Assembly (NCBI RefSeq): GCF_001723605.1
Contig: NZ_CP017111.1
Coordinates: 1,736,001 to 1,800,000 of the forward strand
Length of the DNA: 64,000 nt
Direction: 5' to 3'
Origin: Sulfurospirillum halorespirans DSM 13726
GTDB lineage: Bacteria > Campylobacterota > Campylobacteria > Campylobacterales > Sulfurospirillaceae
A model generated the notes under the pieces. The model had not been told where the DNA came from, did no database searches, and saw nothing but the letters and a program-made list of their open reading frames with translations. A program made the translations under genes and the position numbers. How positions within the stretch are numbered: position 1 is the stretch's first letter; every line of letters starts with the position of its first letter. Shown here one piece after another: positions 1 to 8,194 of the stretch.

Positions 1-65
1 ATCATCGCGTCTTTAATACCGACTACTTTTTAAGCGATGAGATCGCACTTTTTATTACTCAGTAG
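1..65 (+). CDS. possible 3' end of an upstream gene (partial)
   Basis: A reading frame is open from base 3 to a TAG at 63-65 and encodes about 20 residues ending in DEIALFITQ. It would run convergently into the antiporter gene with an 11-base overlap. Another + frame closes with TAA at 31-33, so which frame is real cannot be decided from so short a piece. No family can be named. This is recorded only so the window edge is not read as empty. Confidence 0.3.
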   Translation, partial: HRVFNTDYFLSDEIALFITQ

Positions 66-1665
66 GATTCTCTTCAAGGGCTACATGTAAAAGTGCTTTA
101 GCCGCTTCTCGTCCTTCGTTGACAATATGCTTCACTTGAAGTGCTTTAAGCAGTTTTTTCTCATCGTAGTCACTCGCTTTGGCGACGATCTTAATCGGAG
201 CATCAAACGATTTAAGCACCTCGCACAACAGAATGAGTTTTTTCTCATTATTAATCGCAATAATAACCGCTTTAGACTCTTCCACAAACGCATTTTTCAA
301 AATACTCTTCTCAGCCGCATTTCCAAAATAGACAGGTTCGCCTCTGTTTTGCCCGAGTTTGACCAGATTGATGTCGTGCTCCAAAACCAAATAATTGACA
401 TTCATCTTTTTGAGACGATACACAATCTCTTGCCCTAGCTTTCCGTATCCACACACAATGATATGGTCTTTAATGCCTGAAGAGTGAATCATAAAATCGC
501 CGTTATTAGGTTCTTTAGTGATAGCATCGACAATTTTTTTCATATTTTTCAGAATAAATGGCGTCATAATCATTGATAGTACAACCGTAACAATCAAAAT
601 TTGTGAAGTTTTGGTGCTGACAAGATGCGATGAACTCGCAAGCGCTAAAATCGCCAAAGAGAATTCACCTGCCTGACACAATGCTAAACCCGTTTTAAGG
701 GCAACCCTTCCACCCACAGCGAAAAATAAAATGCCAAAAACAACTAGCGTTTTAAACGAAACCATCGTGGCCAAAAAAAGCAAAATTGTGCCGTAATTTT
801 GCGCAATTAAACCAAGATCAATCTGCATACCAACGGTGATAAAAAAGAGTCCAAGCAACAAGTCCCGAAAAGGAACCAAGTCGGCTTCGATTTGATGTTT
901 GTACTGCGTCTCAGACATCATCATACCTGCCAAAAAAGCACCCAAAGAGTAGGAAAAGCCTAAAGTGTGTGCTAAAAATGAGGCGCCCACAACGAGAAGC
1001 AACACCGAAGCGATGAAAATTTCTTGGGTATCTGCCCAGACAACAAGTGACAAAAAGCGATCGAGAAGGTATCTTCCGATGATAAACATCAGCCCCAAGA
1101 TCAGAACAGCACTGTAAAGCGTCTGCAAAAGAAGATCGGTGAGTGAACTGTTTTGATTTGAAAAAATGTTCAGCATCAATAAAATGGGGATGACCGCAAT
1201 ATCTTGAAAGAGTAAAATTCCCAGCGCTTTACGCCCATAAATGGTATGAATCGTTCCGCTGTCATTCAGAATCTTAAGCACAATCGCCGTGGATGAGAGG
1301 GCAAGCGCATACCCGATGATGATCGCACTCTTTTTTTCAATACCAAAAAAATGCTCCGCCCCTAAAGCAATCACACCTCCAACCAGAGAGACTTGAAGTA
1401 ACCCGTAAAAAAAAACATCTTTTTTCATACTCAAAAGATGTTTGATGGAAAACTCAAGTCCAATAGTAAACATCAAAAAAACAACACCAAATTCTGCGAT
1501 ATGCGTCAAAGATTCATTATTGCGACCGAGTTTGTACATGTAAGCAATAGCAAATCCCGTGATAATATAGCCAATAATTGTTGGTATATTAAAACGCTTC
1601 AACAAGAGGTTGAAGAGAGTTGCTAAAGCCGTTGCACTCAAAATGATCGCTAATATATTATCCAC
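55..1665 (-). CDS. kefB: Kef-type monovalent cation:proton antiporter with TrkA-N domain
   Basis: Inner-membrane CPA2-family K+/H+ or Na+/H+ exchanger, 536 residues. The first ~385 residues are almost wholly hydrophobic, with the family's dozen or so membrane segments. From about residue 395 there is a cytosolic Rossmann TrkA-N (RCK) domain with the dinucleotide-binding motif GYGKLG, which in this family gates transport according to NAD(H) or ligand. The start codon is GTG at 1663-1665, two bases after the hspR stop and preceded by a GGGGA ribosome site in the hspR tail, so translation is probably coupled. It is the third gene of cbpA-hspR-kefB. I recall the same order in Campylobacter jejuni. 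The transported ion cannot be told from sequence; the symbol reflects family membership only. Confidence 0.85.
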   Translation of the reverse strand: MDNILAIILSATALATLFNLLLKRFNIPTIIGYIITGFAIAYMYKLGRNNESLTHIAEFGVVFLMFTIGLEFSIKHLLSMKKDVFFYGLLQVSLVGGVIALGAEHFFGIEKKSAIIIGYALALSSTAIVLKILNDSGTIHTIYGRKALGILLFQDIAVIPILLMLNIFSNQNSSLTDLLLQTLYSAVLILGLMFIIGRYLLDRFLSLVVWADTQEIFIASVLLLVVGASFLAHTLGFSYSLGAFLAGMMMSETQYKHQIEADLVPFRDLLLGLFFITVGMQIDLGLIAQNYGTILLFLATMVSFKTLVVFGILFFAVGGRVALKTGLALCQAGEFSLAILALASSSHLVSTKTSQILIVTVVLSMIMTPFILKNMKKIVDAITKEPNNGDFMIHSSGIKDHIIVCGYGKLGQEIVYRLKKMNVNYLVLEHDINLVKLGQNRGEPVYFGNAAEKSILKNAFVEESKAVIIAINNEKKLILLCEVLKSFDAPIKIVAKASDYDEKKLLKALQVKHIVNEGREAAKALLHVALEENPTE

Positions 1666-1667
1666 GC

Positions 1668-2042
1668 TTATTCCCCAAATAAAATAATCTCGTAACTATT
1701 TTTGTGTTTTACCAAAGGATTTTTGGTTTGCGTACTTTTTTTCGTAAGCCCACTGAGTTCCATGCGTAAACTCTCCACCAATACTTCAAAGTCATCGATT
1801 TTATCTTTAAGCTGCATAATGATGTCTACACCTGCTAGATTGACCCCAAGATCGCGTGTGAGGCGCTGAATCATCTTGATTTTATCAATATCTTGTTGTG
1901 AATAAAGCCTCATCTTACCATCGGTTCTAGAAGGTCGAACAAGCCCTTCTCGCTCATACTGACGAAGGGTTTGAGGATGAATGGTTAAAACTTTTGCGAC
2001 AACACTGATCAAATAAACCGGTTCTTCATACCCATGATGCAT
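1668..2042 (-). CDS. hspR: HspR-type MerR-family heat-shock repressor
   Basis: 124-residue transcriptional repressor of chaperone genes. The N-terminal MerR winged helix-turn-helix is clear (about residues 10-80: TLRQYEREGLVRPSR, then RLYSQQDIDKI), followed by a short helical C-terminal part. This is the usual HspR length, and the metal-binding cysteines of other MerR proteins are absent. It lies 18 bases behind cbpA in the same transcript, the arrangement in Campylobacter and Helicobacter, where HspR represses its own operon and other chaperone genes. Two HAIR-like sites in this window (3012-3032 and 29151-29171) are its likely targets. Confidence 0.92.
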   Translation of the reverse strand: MHHGYEEPVYLISVVAKVLTIHPQTLRQYEREGLVRPSRTDGKMRLYSQQDIDKIKMIQRLTRDLGVNLAGVDIIMQLKDKIDDFEVLVESLRMELSGLTKKSTQTKNPLVKHKNSYEIILFGE

Positions 2043-2060
2043 GGCATACTCCTCGTAAGT

Positions 2061-2948
2061 TTAATTGGGTAAATGCTCTTCCAACAGTGCTTTTAAGGAG
2101 CTATCCAAAGAAGCAAGAGGAGGAAGAACGATGTTAGCCACTAAGTACAAATCACCTTTACTTTGCGTTTTACGGTTCAATGCACCATACTCTTTAACTC
2201 TAAATTTTTGTCCATTTTTCGTATCTTCTTTGACTTTGAGGGTAATCTCTTTATACAGTGTATCCACAGCGATTTTACCGCCAAATAGAGCCGTTTTAAG
2301 AGGAAGGTCAATGCTCTTCACCAGATCATCGCCTTCTCTGGTGTATTCAGGACTGGAAGCGACTTCCACACTTAAGATAAGATCGCCTTTTTGACCTTGA
2401 AACGTTTTACCCTTCTCTTTCACGCGCATCTTTTCGCCGTTTTTGATGCCAGCAGGAATTTTGACATCAAAACTTTCATTATTGTAAGAAAGCGAATGTT
2501 TACCACCTAAAATAGCCACATTGAAAGGAATAATAATTTTAGCACTGACATCTAAGTCTGGCTCACTAAACCCACCAAAACCGCCGCTACCAAAGCTTCC
2601 AAATCCACCTCGACCTCCACTGCTAAAGCCACCAAACCCACCGCCGCCTCCGCCACCGAAGATGCTACGTAAAATATCGTCTAAATTCGCACCCCCTTGG
2701 GCATTGGCAAAATCGTGGAAATTCTGACCACCGAACATGCTATCGCCGTACTGGTCATACTGACGACGTTTTTGCTCATCACTGAGGATTTCATAGGCAG
2801 CATTAATCTCTTTAAATTTCTCTTCTGCACCAGCATCTTTGTTGATGTCAGGATGGTACTTACGTGCCAATCTTCGGTAAGCTTTTTTGATCTCTTCCGC
2901 GCTCGCATCGGCGGCGACATCTAATGTTTCGTATAAACTCTTACTCAT
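2061..2948 (-). CDS. cbpA: CbpA-type J-domain co-chaperone (DnaJ class II-like)
   Basis: 295 residues. J domain at residues 1-70 with the HPD tripeptide (YHPDINKD) that stimulates DnaK ATPase. Next comes a Gly/Phe-rich linker with a run of seven glycines (about 97-125), then the two beta-barrel C-terminal substrate-binding domains (about 130-290). The CxxCxGxG zinc-finger repeats of true DnaJ are missing, which makes this CbpA rather than DnaJ. First gene of the cbpA-hspR-kefB operon. Its promoter region carries a HAIR-like inverted repeat over the -35 box, so it is probably autoregulated through HspR and heat-induced. Confidence 0.93.
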   Translation of the reverse strand: MSKSLYETLDVAADASAEEIKKAYRRLARKYHPDINKDAGAEEKFKEINAAYEILSDEQKRRQYDQYGDSMFGGQNFHDFANAQGGANLDDILRSIFGGGGGGGFGGFSSGGRGGFGSFGSGGFGGFSEPDLDVSAKIIIPFNVAILGGKHSLSYNNESFDVKIPAGIKNGEKMRVKEKGKTFQGQKGDLILSVEVASSPEYTREGDDLVKSIDLPLKTALFGGKIAVDTLYKEITLKVKEDTKNGQKFRVKEYGALNRKTQSKGDLYLVANIVLPPLASLDSSLKALLEEHLPN

Positions 2949-2997
2949 GCGTGTTAACCTTGTTTTGGACTCTTTTTATCCATTAATATTTATAGCG

Positions 2998-3032
2998 ATT
3001 ATACCATAAAAGTTTAGTCTAGATCAATCAAC
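2998..3032 (-). promoter_or_regulatory. cbpA-hspR promoter with HAIR-like HspR operator
   Basis: On the minus strand a TATAAT -10 lies at 2998-3003 and a TTGATC -35 about 18 bases upstream (3022-3027). Across the -35 region sits an inverted repeat in + orientation, GTTTAGT-N7-AATCAAC (3012-3032). It matches the HspR consensus CTTGAGT-N7-ACTCAAG at 10 of 14 positions with the exact 7-base spacer. An operator over the -35 fits repression. The consensus is from HspR literature; binding here is inferred. Confidence 0.55.
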
Positions 3033-3080
3033 TTCCCTGCTTCTTAACTTAATATTTACTTTATGTTTACCTCTCTCCTT

Positions 3081-3086
3081 TATAAT
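3081..3086 (+). promoter_or_regulatory. htrA promoter -10 box
   Basis: A perfect TATAAT at 3081-3086 lies 34 bases before the ATG at 3120. It sits inside the longer open frame that begins at 3063, which argues that the earlier in-frame ATG is upstream of the transcription start. No good -35 is visible, as is usual for Campylobacterota sigma-70 promoters. Confidence 0.6.
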
Positions 3087-3119
3087 TCCATAAGACAAAG
3101 ATTTCAAAGGAGTTTGACT

Positions 3120-4541
3120 ATGAAAAAAATAATTTTACTATCGCTTGTTGCATCGCTATCCCTCTTTGGCGCGACGATTGACATCGCTCAAATGCCTAAA
3201 GATTCTGAGCGCAAAGATGCCACAGCTTCCAATGTGATCCTCTCTTACAATACCGCTATCAAAGAGGCTAAGAAGAGTGTTGTCAACATTGCAACGACGA
3301 AAAAAAGTAAGCAAAACGACCAGCTCAATGAACTCATGCAAAATCCGTTCTTTAAAGAGTTTTTTGGAAATAAGATGCCTGAACTCAAACAGCAAGAACG
3401 TAAATCGCACTCTTTGGGTTCAGGTGTCATTATCTCCGCCAATGGCTACATCGTGACCAACAACCACGTCGTTGAGGGTGCTGATGAGATCGTTGTCACG
3501 CTTCCCGATGATGAAAAAGAGTATAAAGCCAAAGTGATCGGCGAAGATCCTAAAACCGATTTAGCTGTTGTTAAAATCGAAGCGAAAGATCTCCAAGTCG
3601 CTAAATTTGGCGACTCGTCTAACCTCTTAGAAGGCGATCTTGTCTTTGCCATTGGTAACCCTTTTGGCGTGGGTGAGACGATCACGCAAGGTATTATCTC
3701 CGCACTCAATAAAAACAATGTCGGACTGAATCAATACGAAAATTTCATCCAAACAGATGCTTCCATCAACCCGGGAAACTCGGGTGGTGCGCTTGTGGAT
3801 AGCCGAGGGGCTCTCATTGGTATAAACAGCGCGATTCTCTCCAAAACAGGTGGAAATAACGGCATAGGCTTTGCCATTCCGTCCAATATGGTGCAAAAAA
3901 TTGCAACCTCTCTGGTCGAAACAGGCAAAATTGAGCGTGGCTTTATGGGTGTTTCCATTTCCGATTTGACCAATGATCTTAAAGAGCTGTATGAGAACAA
4001 ACAAGGCTCCGTTATTTTGATGATCGAGAAAAATTCGCCTGCGGAGAAAGGTGGACTTCAAGTCTCAGATCTGATTCTTGAGGTGGATGGCATCAAAGTG
4101 AAGAACTCCAATGAACTCAAAAACACGGTGGCAAGCATTGCACCTGATAAAACCATTACCATTACGTATGAGCGTGATAAAAAAGTCAAAACAACCAAGA
4201 TCAAACTTGCCAAAATGGATGCAGAAGAGGTAGTGGCAAGCAGTGATGGCAAAGCGACAACAACGCCTATTGAAGGGCTGAGTCTTTTGGAAATCAACGA
4301 TAAAACCAGAGCCCAATACCAAATCCCTAAAGAGGTTGAAGGCGTGCTTGTTTTAGAAGTCAAAGAAGACTCAAAAGCTGAAAAAATGGGCTTTAGAGAA
4401 GGTGACATCATTATCCAAGTGGAACAGATGCACATTACCTCTCTTAAAGAGTTAAATGGCGCACTTAAAACATATAAAAACAGTAAAAAACGCGTTATCA
4501 TCAACCGTCAGAACTACCGTGCTATCCTTGTAATGCCCTAA
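3120..4541 (+). CDS. htrA: HtrA/DegP-type periplasmic serine protease-chaperone
   Basis: 473 residues from the chosen start. Signal peptide at residues 1-18 (KKIILLSLVASLSLFG). The trypsin-like domain has its catalytic triad: H116 (TNNHVV), D147 (KTDLAVV) and S221 (NPGNSGGAL). Two PDZ domains follow (about 260-350 and 380-470). It degrades or refolds misfolded envelope proteins. The start at 3120 has AAAGGAG 8 bases upstream and directly opens a signal peptide; an in-frame ATG at 3063 would put 19 residues before the signal peptide and lies upstream of the -10 box. Divergent from cbpA and followed by the two-component pair, the same neighbourhood I recall in C. jejuni. Confidence 0.95.
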   Translation: MKKIILLSLVASLSLFGATIDIAQMPKDSERKDATASNVILSYNTAIKEAKKSVVNIATTKKSKQNDQLNELMQNPFFKEFFGNKMPELKQQERKSHSLGSGVIISANGYIVTNNHVVEGADEIVVTLPDDEKEYKAKVIGEDPKTDLAVVKIEAKDLQVAKFGDSSNLLEGDLVFAIGNPFGVGETITQGIISALNKNNVGLNQYENFIQTDASINPGNSGGALVDSRGALIGINSAILSKTGGNNGIGFAIPSNMVQKIATSLVETGKIERGFMGVSISDLTNDLKELYENKQGSVILMIEKNSPAEKGGLQVSDLILEVDGIKVKNSNELKNTVASIAPDKTITITYERDKKVKTTKIKLAKMDAEEVVASSDGKATTTPIEGLSLLEINDKTRAQYQIPKEVEGVLVLEVKEDSKAEKMGFREGDIIIQVEQMHITSLKELNGALKTYKNSKKRVIINRQNYRAILVMP

Positions 4542-4542
4542 T

Positions 4543-4568
4543 ATTTAGGAGGCAAAAGCCTCCTAAAT
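4543..4568. terminator. hairpin behind htrA
   Basis: Perfect 11-base-pair stem with AAAA loop: ATTTAGGAGGC at 4543-4553 pairs with 4558-4568. It begins one base after the htrA stop. No T-run follows (AGGCTATAAT comes next), so it may be a weak terminator or an mRNA-stabilising end between htrA and the response-regulator promoter. Confidence 0.7.
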
Positions 4569-4572
4569 AGGC

Positions 4573-4597
4573 TATAATATCCTTTACATGTAAGGAG
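4573..4597 (+). promoter_or_regulatory. promoter, TACATGTA palindrome and ribosome site of the two-component operon
   Basis: TATAAT at 4573-4578 is followed by TTTACATGTAAG at 4583-4594, whose last bases merge into the Shine-Dalgarno AAGGAG (4592-4597), 7 bases before the ATG at 4605. The transcription start should fall at or just before the palindrome, so the leader is only about 20 bases. The palindrome could form a small hairpin at the very 5' end or be an operator; neither is shown. Confidence 0.5.
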
Positions 4598-4604
4598 TGG
4601 GTTG

Positions 4605-5285
4605 ATGACAAATGTTTTGATGATCGAGGATGATTTGGAACTTGCCGAGATTTTGATGGAATATTTAGAACCGTTTAATATTGCGATTACTATCGCAGAC
4701 GATCCTTATCTTGGACTTTCAACCCTTGACACTCAAAAATTTGATCTTGTTATTTTAGACCTTACACTTCCAGGACTCGATGGTCTTGAAGTCTGCAAAG
4801 AGATACGCAAACGCCACAGTGTCCCCATTATCATCTCCTCAGCACGAACAGACATTACTGACAAGGTGACTGCTTTGGAAAATGGGGCCGATGACTATCT
4901 TCCAAAACCTTACAATCCAAGGGAACTTCAAGCACGCATTATGAGCCTACTTCGTCGGCAAAAAGGGTTGATTCCTACCGAACAGAGTGTGCAAAAACCA
5001 AAAGATTTGATCTTGAATGAAGATCAAATGATCATTTTATTACAAGGGAAACAGCTGCATCTTACCGCTGCAGAGTATGGCATTTTAGGCTATTTGATGA
5101 AAAAAGAGGGCGGTGTGGTTTCCAGAGAAGAGCTTATCTATAATATCGAAGCGATCAGCGAAGAGACAACCAATAAAAGCATCGATGTGATCATTGGCAG
5201 AATTCGTCAAAAATTGGGCGAAAACCCTAAGGAGCCTACGTATATCCATGCAATTCGTGGTGTGGGATACAAATTTTTACAATGA
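4605..5285 (+). CDS. OmpR/PhoB-type response regulator (CprR/ArsR-like)
   Basis: 226 residues. The receiver domain has the acidic pair ED/D near residues 8-10, phospho-acceptor D52 (ILDLTLPG) and conserved K101 (LPKPYNP). The C-terminal winged-helix DNA-binding domain runs from about 130 to 225 (TTNKSIDVIIGRIRQKLG). Start ATG 4605 is preferred over an in-frame TTG one codon earlier because AAGGAG is optimally spaced. It overlaps the kinase gene by 4 bases (ATGA). By position next to htrA it corresponds to C. jejuni CprR, an essential regulator of envelope functions, and resembles Helicobacter ArsR; target genes cannot be read from sequence. Confidence 0.9.
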   Translation: MTNVLMIEDDLELAEILMEYLEPFNIAITIADDPYLGLSTLDTQKFDLVILDLTLPGLDGLEVCKEIRKRHSVPIIISSARTDITDKVTALENGADDYLPKPYNPRELQARIMSLLRRQKGLIPTEQSVQKPKDLILNEDQMIILLQGKQLHLTAAEYGILGYLMKKEGGVVSREELIYNIEAISEETTNKSIDVIIGRIRQKLGENPKEPTYIHAIRGVGYKFLQ

Positions 5286-6514
5286 CAAAATCTTCTATTT
5301 TCTACAGTATCACCTTTATTTTTTCCATCAGTATTGTCAGTATTTTTTTGGCACTCCTCTTTTTGCTGGAGTATGACAAACAAACCTATACGGAAAAACT
5401 CAATATAAAATACTCCATCATCGCACGCGCAACGCTTTTTCATCTGAATAACTTTATCACCAATGATGAGCTTAAAAGACAGGTACACGGGTACCAAATG
5501 CGTGAAATTACCGATAAAGAAGATAAAGAGCAAATCATTAAAAATGCTCAAATTATTCAAAAACTTGTTGATCGTATTGGTACGAGTGCCATTTTACGCT
5601 ACGAGAACGATCATTACCTACACATCGAAACCAAATACGCTTCGTTGCTTCTTAAAGATGAAGATTTTCAGCCCTACCGCTACGATTTGATTAAAGTCAT
5701 TTTTGGTGTTGTTTTTGCCATTATTATCATCGCGTACATTCTCACCATCCGTAAACTAAAGCCTCTTCGTAAACTCAAACGTCAAATGGACCGTTTTGCA
5801 AAAGGTGATCTTGATATCAACTGTAAAACCGATGGGGAAGATGAAATTTCTCAAGTCGCCAATGCTTTTCACAATGCCGTTGAACAGATCAATAAACTCA
5901 ACCACTCCAGACAGCTTTTTTTACGCAACATTATGCACGAACTTAAAACACCGATCACCAAAGGGCGCATTAGTGCGGAGATGCTTGAAAGTGGGAAACA
6001 ACGTGAGCGACTGATTGGTACGTTTGAAAAACTTGAGCTTCTGATTAACGAATTTGCCTCCATTGAGCAGATCACCTCAGGCGAAGGACTTAAAAACATT
6101 AAACCGTACCGCTTAGTCGATATGCTTGATGAGGCGATTGATCTTGCAATGATCTCGCCTTCACAGATTGAGATCGAATTGGATGATGAAATCATTTTAC
6201 ATGTAGACTTTAGACTCTTTACAACCGCTATGAAAAATGTGATCGATAATGGGATCAAATACTCCATTGATCAAACCATTAAAATTGTTGCGACCAAAGA
6301 AACCATAGCCTTCATCAGCCAAGGAAAACCCTTAAAATACGATCTTGAGCACTATTTAGAGCCTTTTGTTCAAGAAAAAAACTCTCACCAAAGTTTTGGT
6401 TTAGGGCTCTATATTGTCCATCACATTGTCAAAGCCCATCATATTAGCTTTACCTATGAACACAAAGAGGGGTATAATTATTTCAATTTTGAAAAAATTG
6501 AAACGCTAGCATAA
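5282..6514 (+). CDS. ArsS/CprS-like sensor histidine kinase
   Basis: 410-residue inner-membrane kinase, partner of the preceding regulator (ATGA overlap). Membrane segment 1 at residues 5-29, a periplasmic sensing loop of ~105 residues, and membrane segment 2 at about 136-156. Then come a HAMP linker, the phospho-acceptor H219 in MHELKTPITKG, an N-box (NVIDNGIKYS) and a short catalytic G-box (FGLGLYIV). The H-box sequence with KTPITKGR is typical of the epsilonproteobacterial ArsS family. The ATPase domain is compact compared with other HPK families, which is normal for this group. The stimulus is unknown. Confidence 0.9.
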   Translation: MTKSSIFYSITFIFSISIVSIFLALLFLLEYDKQTYTEKLNIKYSIIARATLFHLNNFITNDELKRQVHGYQMREITDKEDKEQIIKNAQIIQKLVDRIGTSAILRYENDHYLHIETKYASLLLKDEDFQPYRYDLIKVIFGVVFAIIIIAYILTIRKLKPLRKLKRQMDRFAKGDLDINCKTDGEDEISQVANAFHNAVEQINKLNHSRQLFLRNIMHELKTPITKGRISAEMLESGKQRERLIGTFEKLELLINEFASIEQITSGEGLKNIKPYRLVDMLDEAIDLAMISPSQIEIELDDEIILHVDFRLFTTAMKNVIDNGIKYSIDQTIKIVATKETIAFISQGKPLKYDLEHYLEPFVQEKNSHQSFGLGLYIVHHIVKAHHISFTYEHKEGYNYFNFEKIETLA

Positions 6515-6561
6515 ATTTTACAGTACAATTAAACACACAGTAGGAATATAAAGGAGTTTTT

Positions 6562-6963
6562 ATGTCTGGTATCACGTTTTCAAAAATCAATCTTTCCCAT
6601 CTTATTGATCACCATATCGCACTGTTAGAGCGCTTTGGTATCAAAGACGAAGTTCCTTTTTCACTTATCTTTTTTTCCTTAGAAGAGCGCAAAGAGATCG
6701 ATAGTTTAGAGATGTTCCAACGCATTCTTCGAAGAACCGATGCCATTTTTAACCACAGTAACCACTATGTTGTTATGCTGACAGGAACGGATTGGAATGG
6801 CGCGACAGAAGTACTCTCAGGAATTCAAAGTTTCTTAGATCAAGAACCTTTTGATAACGTTGTCACCTACCCAGAAGATGGCGCTGATGCCAAAGCACTT
6901 TTGCACAGACTACGTGATTTAGTGGAAACAAACTGCAATATTAAAACTGATCTTTTAAAGTAG
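6562..6963 (+). CDS. conserved small protein behind the two-component pair
   Basis: 133 residues, soluble, no signal peptide, no cysteines near the N terminus. The pattern of predicted strands and helices (PFSLIFFSLEE, HYVVMLTGTDWNGATEV) resembles one half of a nucleotide-cyclase/GGDEF-like fold but lacks a GGDEF or metal-binding motif, so activity is not suggested. It has its own TACAAT -10 at 6524-6529 and a good ribosome site (AAAGGAG). Probably co-inherited with the kinase, since a small gene occupies the same place in relatives as I recall. Function unknown. Confidence 0.75.
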   Translation: MSGITFSKINLSHLIDHHIALLERFGIKDEVPFSLIFFSLEERKEIDSLEMFQRILRRTDAIFNHSNHYVVMLTGTDWNGATEVLSGIQSFLDQEPFDNVVTYPEDGADAKALLHRLRDLVETNCNIKTDLLK

Positions 6964-6981
6964 GCTTTTTCAAGCCTACTT
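6958..6981. terminator. bidirectional terminator between convergent genes
   Basis: Perfect 10-base-pair stem: AAGTAGGCTT (6958-6967), loop TTTC, AAGCCTACTT (6972-6981). It overlaps the stop codon of the 133-residue gene and ends just before the stop of the convergent permease gene, so it can serve both strands. Confidence 0.75.
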
Positions 6982-6982
6982 C

Positions 6983-8185
6983 CTACTCATTTCGAAGGGT
7001 ATCTAAAACGTTAATTTGCGTCGCTTTATAGGCAGGATAATACGAAGAGAGTGCGACAATCACACTGGTTCCAACCACCGTTAAAATAAAATCCAACAAA
7101 GAGAGATCCAAAGGCAACCGTGCTGTGCCATAGACATCCGCAGGCAGAGAGATAATGTCAAAGGAACCTAAAACAAAGAGGGCTAAAGAGCCTAAAAGAA
7201 TACCAAACACCATTCCCCCTCCCCCAATGACTAAACCAAGGTAGAAGAAGGTGTTTTTGATCTCTTTCTTGTACGCACCAAGGGAGAGTAAAAGAGCGAT
7301 CTCTTTACGCCTGTTCATCACCGTCATCAAAAGAGAACTGATGATGTTTAAGGATGCGATCAAAATAATCAGCATTAACACAATAAAAAGTGCGCGCTTT
7401 TCAAGGGCAAGGGCTGCAAAAAAGTTACCATTCATCTGCCACCAACCGACAATACCTAAATCATCAGGAAGCACTTTACGGATTTTTTCAATGTCTACTA
7501 AAGGATTATCCGAATAGATATGAACACCATCAAAATGTCCCTCATCGTACTGCATCACTTGCGCCAAGGATTCCAGCGTAGTGTACATGTAAGCTTTATC
7601 ATACGCCATCAACCCTGAACGAAAAGAGCCTTGATAGTTAAAGCGTTTCATCTTCGGAATGAGGCTCATGCCACCTGGATCGTTTTTTGTGAAAATAAGT
7701 GTTGCTTTTTCGTCAGGTGAAAATTGGTGGGTTTTAGCGATCTCACTGCCCGTAATGAGGTCGTATTTATCCAGTGTTTTACCCTGAATCGCCTCAGCCA
7801 CAATGGCATTGATCTTCGCTTCTTGCTCAAAATGGACGCCAAAGAGCATTCCACCTTCTAAGCGATTGCCTTTTTTAATAATCACTTGCGTCGAAATATA
7901 GGGGCTAAAAAGAAGTTTGGGAAATTGCTCTTTGAGCGTATTGAGTTGCGCTTGATCCAGAGGTGAAAAACTACGCGAATAGATAGAGAGTGGATAATTC
8001 ATCGTAAAGAGTTTCTTTTCAAACTCCTTATCAAATCCATTCATAATCGCCATGGCAACCATCAAAACAGTCAGTCCAATCGCCACACCAAAAAATGCTA
8101 AAAGCGAAATAACGGTAATAAAAGGTTGTGACTTGTCAAATCGTAAATACTTTTTGACAAGATAAAAACTCAGATTTTTTTGCAC
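6983..8185 (-). CDS. lolC: LolC/LolE-type lipoprotein-releasing ABC permease
   Basis: 400 residues with the FtsX/MacB permease layout: one N-terminal membrane helix (about 20-50, in VISLLAFFGVAIG), a large periplasmic domain (~50-260), then three C-terminal helices (about 265-390). It extracts outer-membrane lipoproteins from the inner membrane and passes them to LolA. A single such permease, homodimeric LolF-like, is usual in this phylum, so C and E cannot be told apart. It lies 9 bases behind secA, with lolA just on the other side of secA, grouping protein export and lipoprotein sorting. Confidence 0.88.
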   Translation of the reverse strand: MQKNLSFYLVKKYLRFDKSQPFITVISLLAFFGVAIGLTVLMVAMAIMNGFDKEFEKKLFTMNYPLSIYSRSFSPLDQAQLNTLKEQFPKLLFSPYISTQVIIKKGNRLEGGMLFGVHFEQEAKINAIVAEAIQGKTLDKYDLITGSEIAKTHQFSPDEKATLIFTKNDPGGMSLIPKMKRFNYQGSFRSGLMAYDKAYMYTTLESLAQVMQYDEGHFDGVHIYSDNPLVDIEKIRKVLPDDLGIVGWWQMNGNFFAALALEKRALFIVLMLIILIASLNIISSLLMTVMNRRKEIALLLSLGAYKKEIKNTFFYLGLVIGGGGMVFGILLGSLALFVLGSFDIISLPADVYGTARLPLDLSLLDFILTVVGTSVIVALSSYYPAYKATQINVLDTLRNE

Positions 8186-8194
8186 CCTATTCCC

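Noticed and set aside
3063-3119. N-terminal extension of HtrA from ATG 3063
   Set aside because: It lies across a perfect TATAAT and would bury the signal peptide behind 19 residues; ATG 3120 has a good ribosome site.
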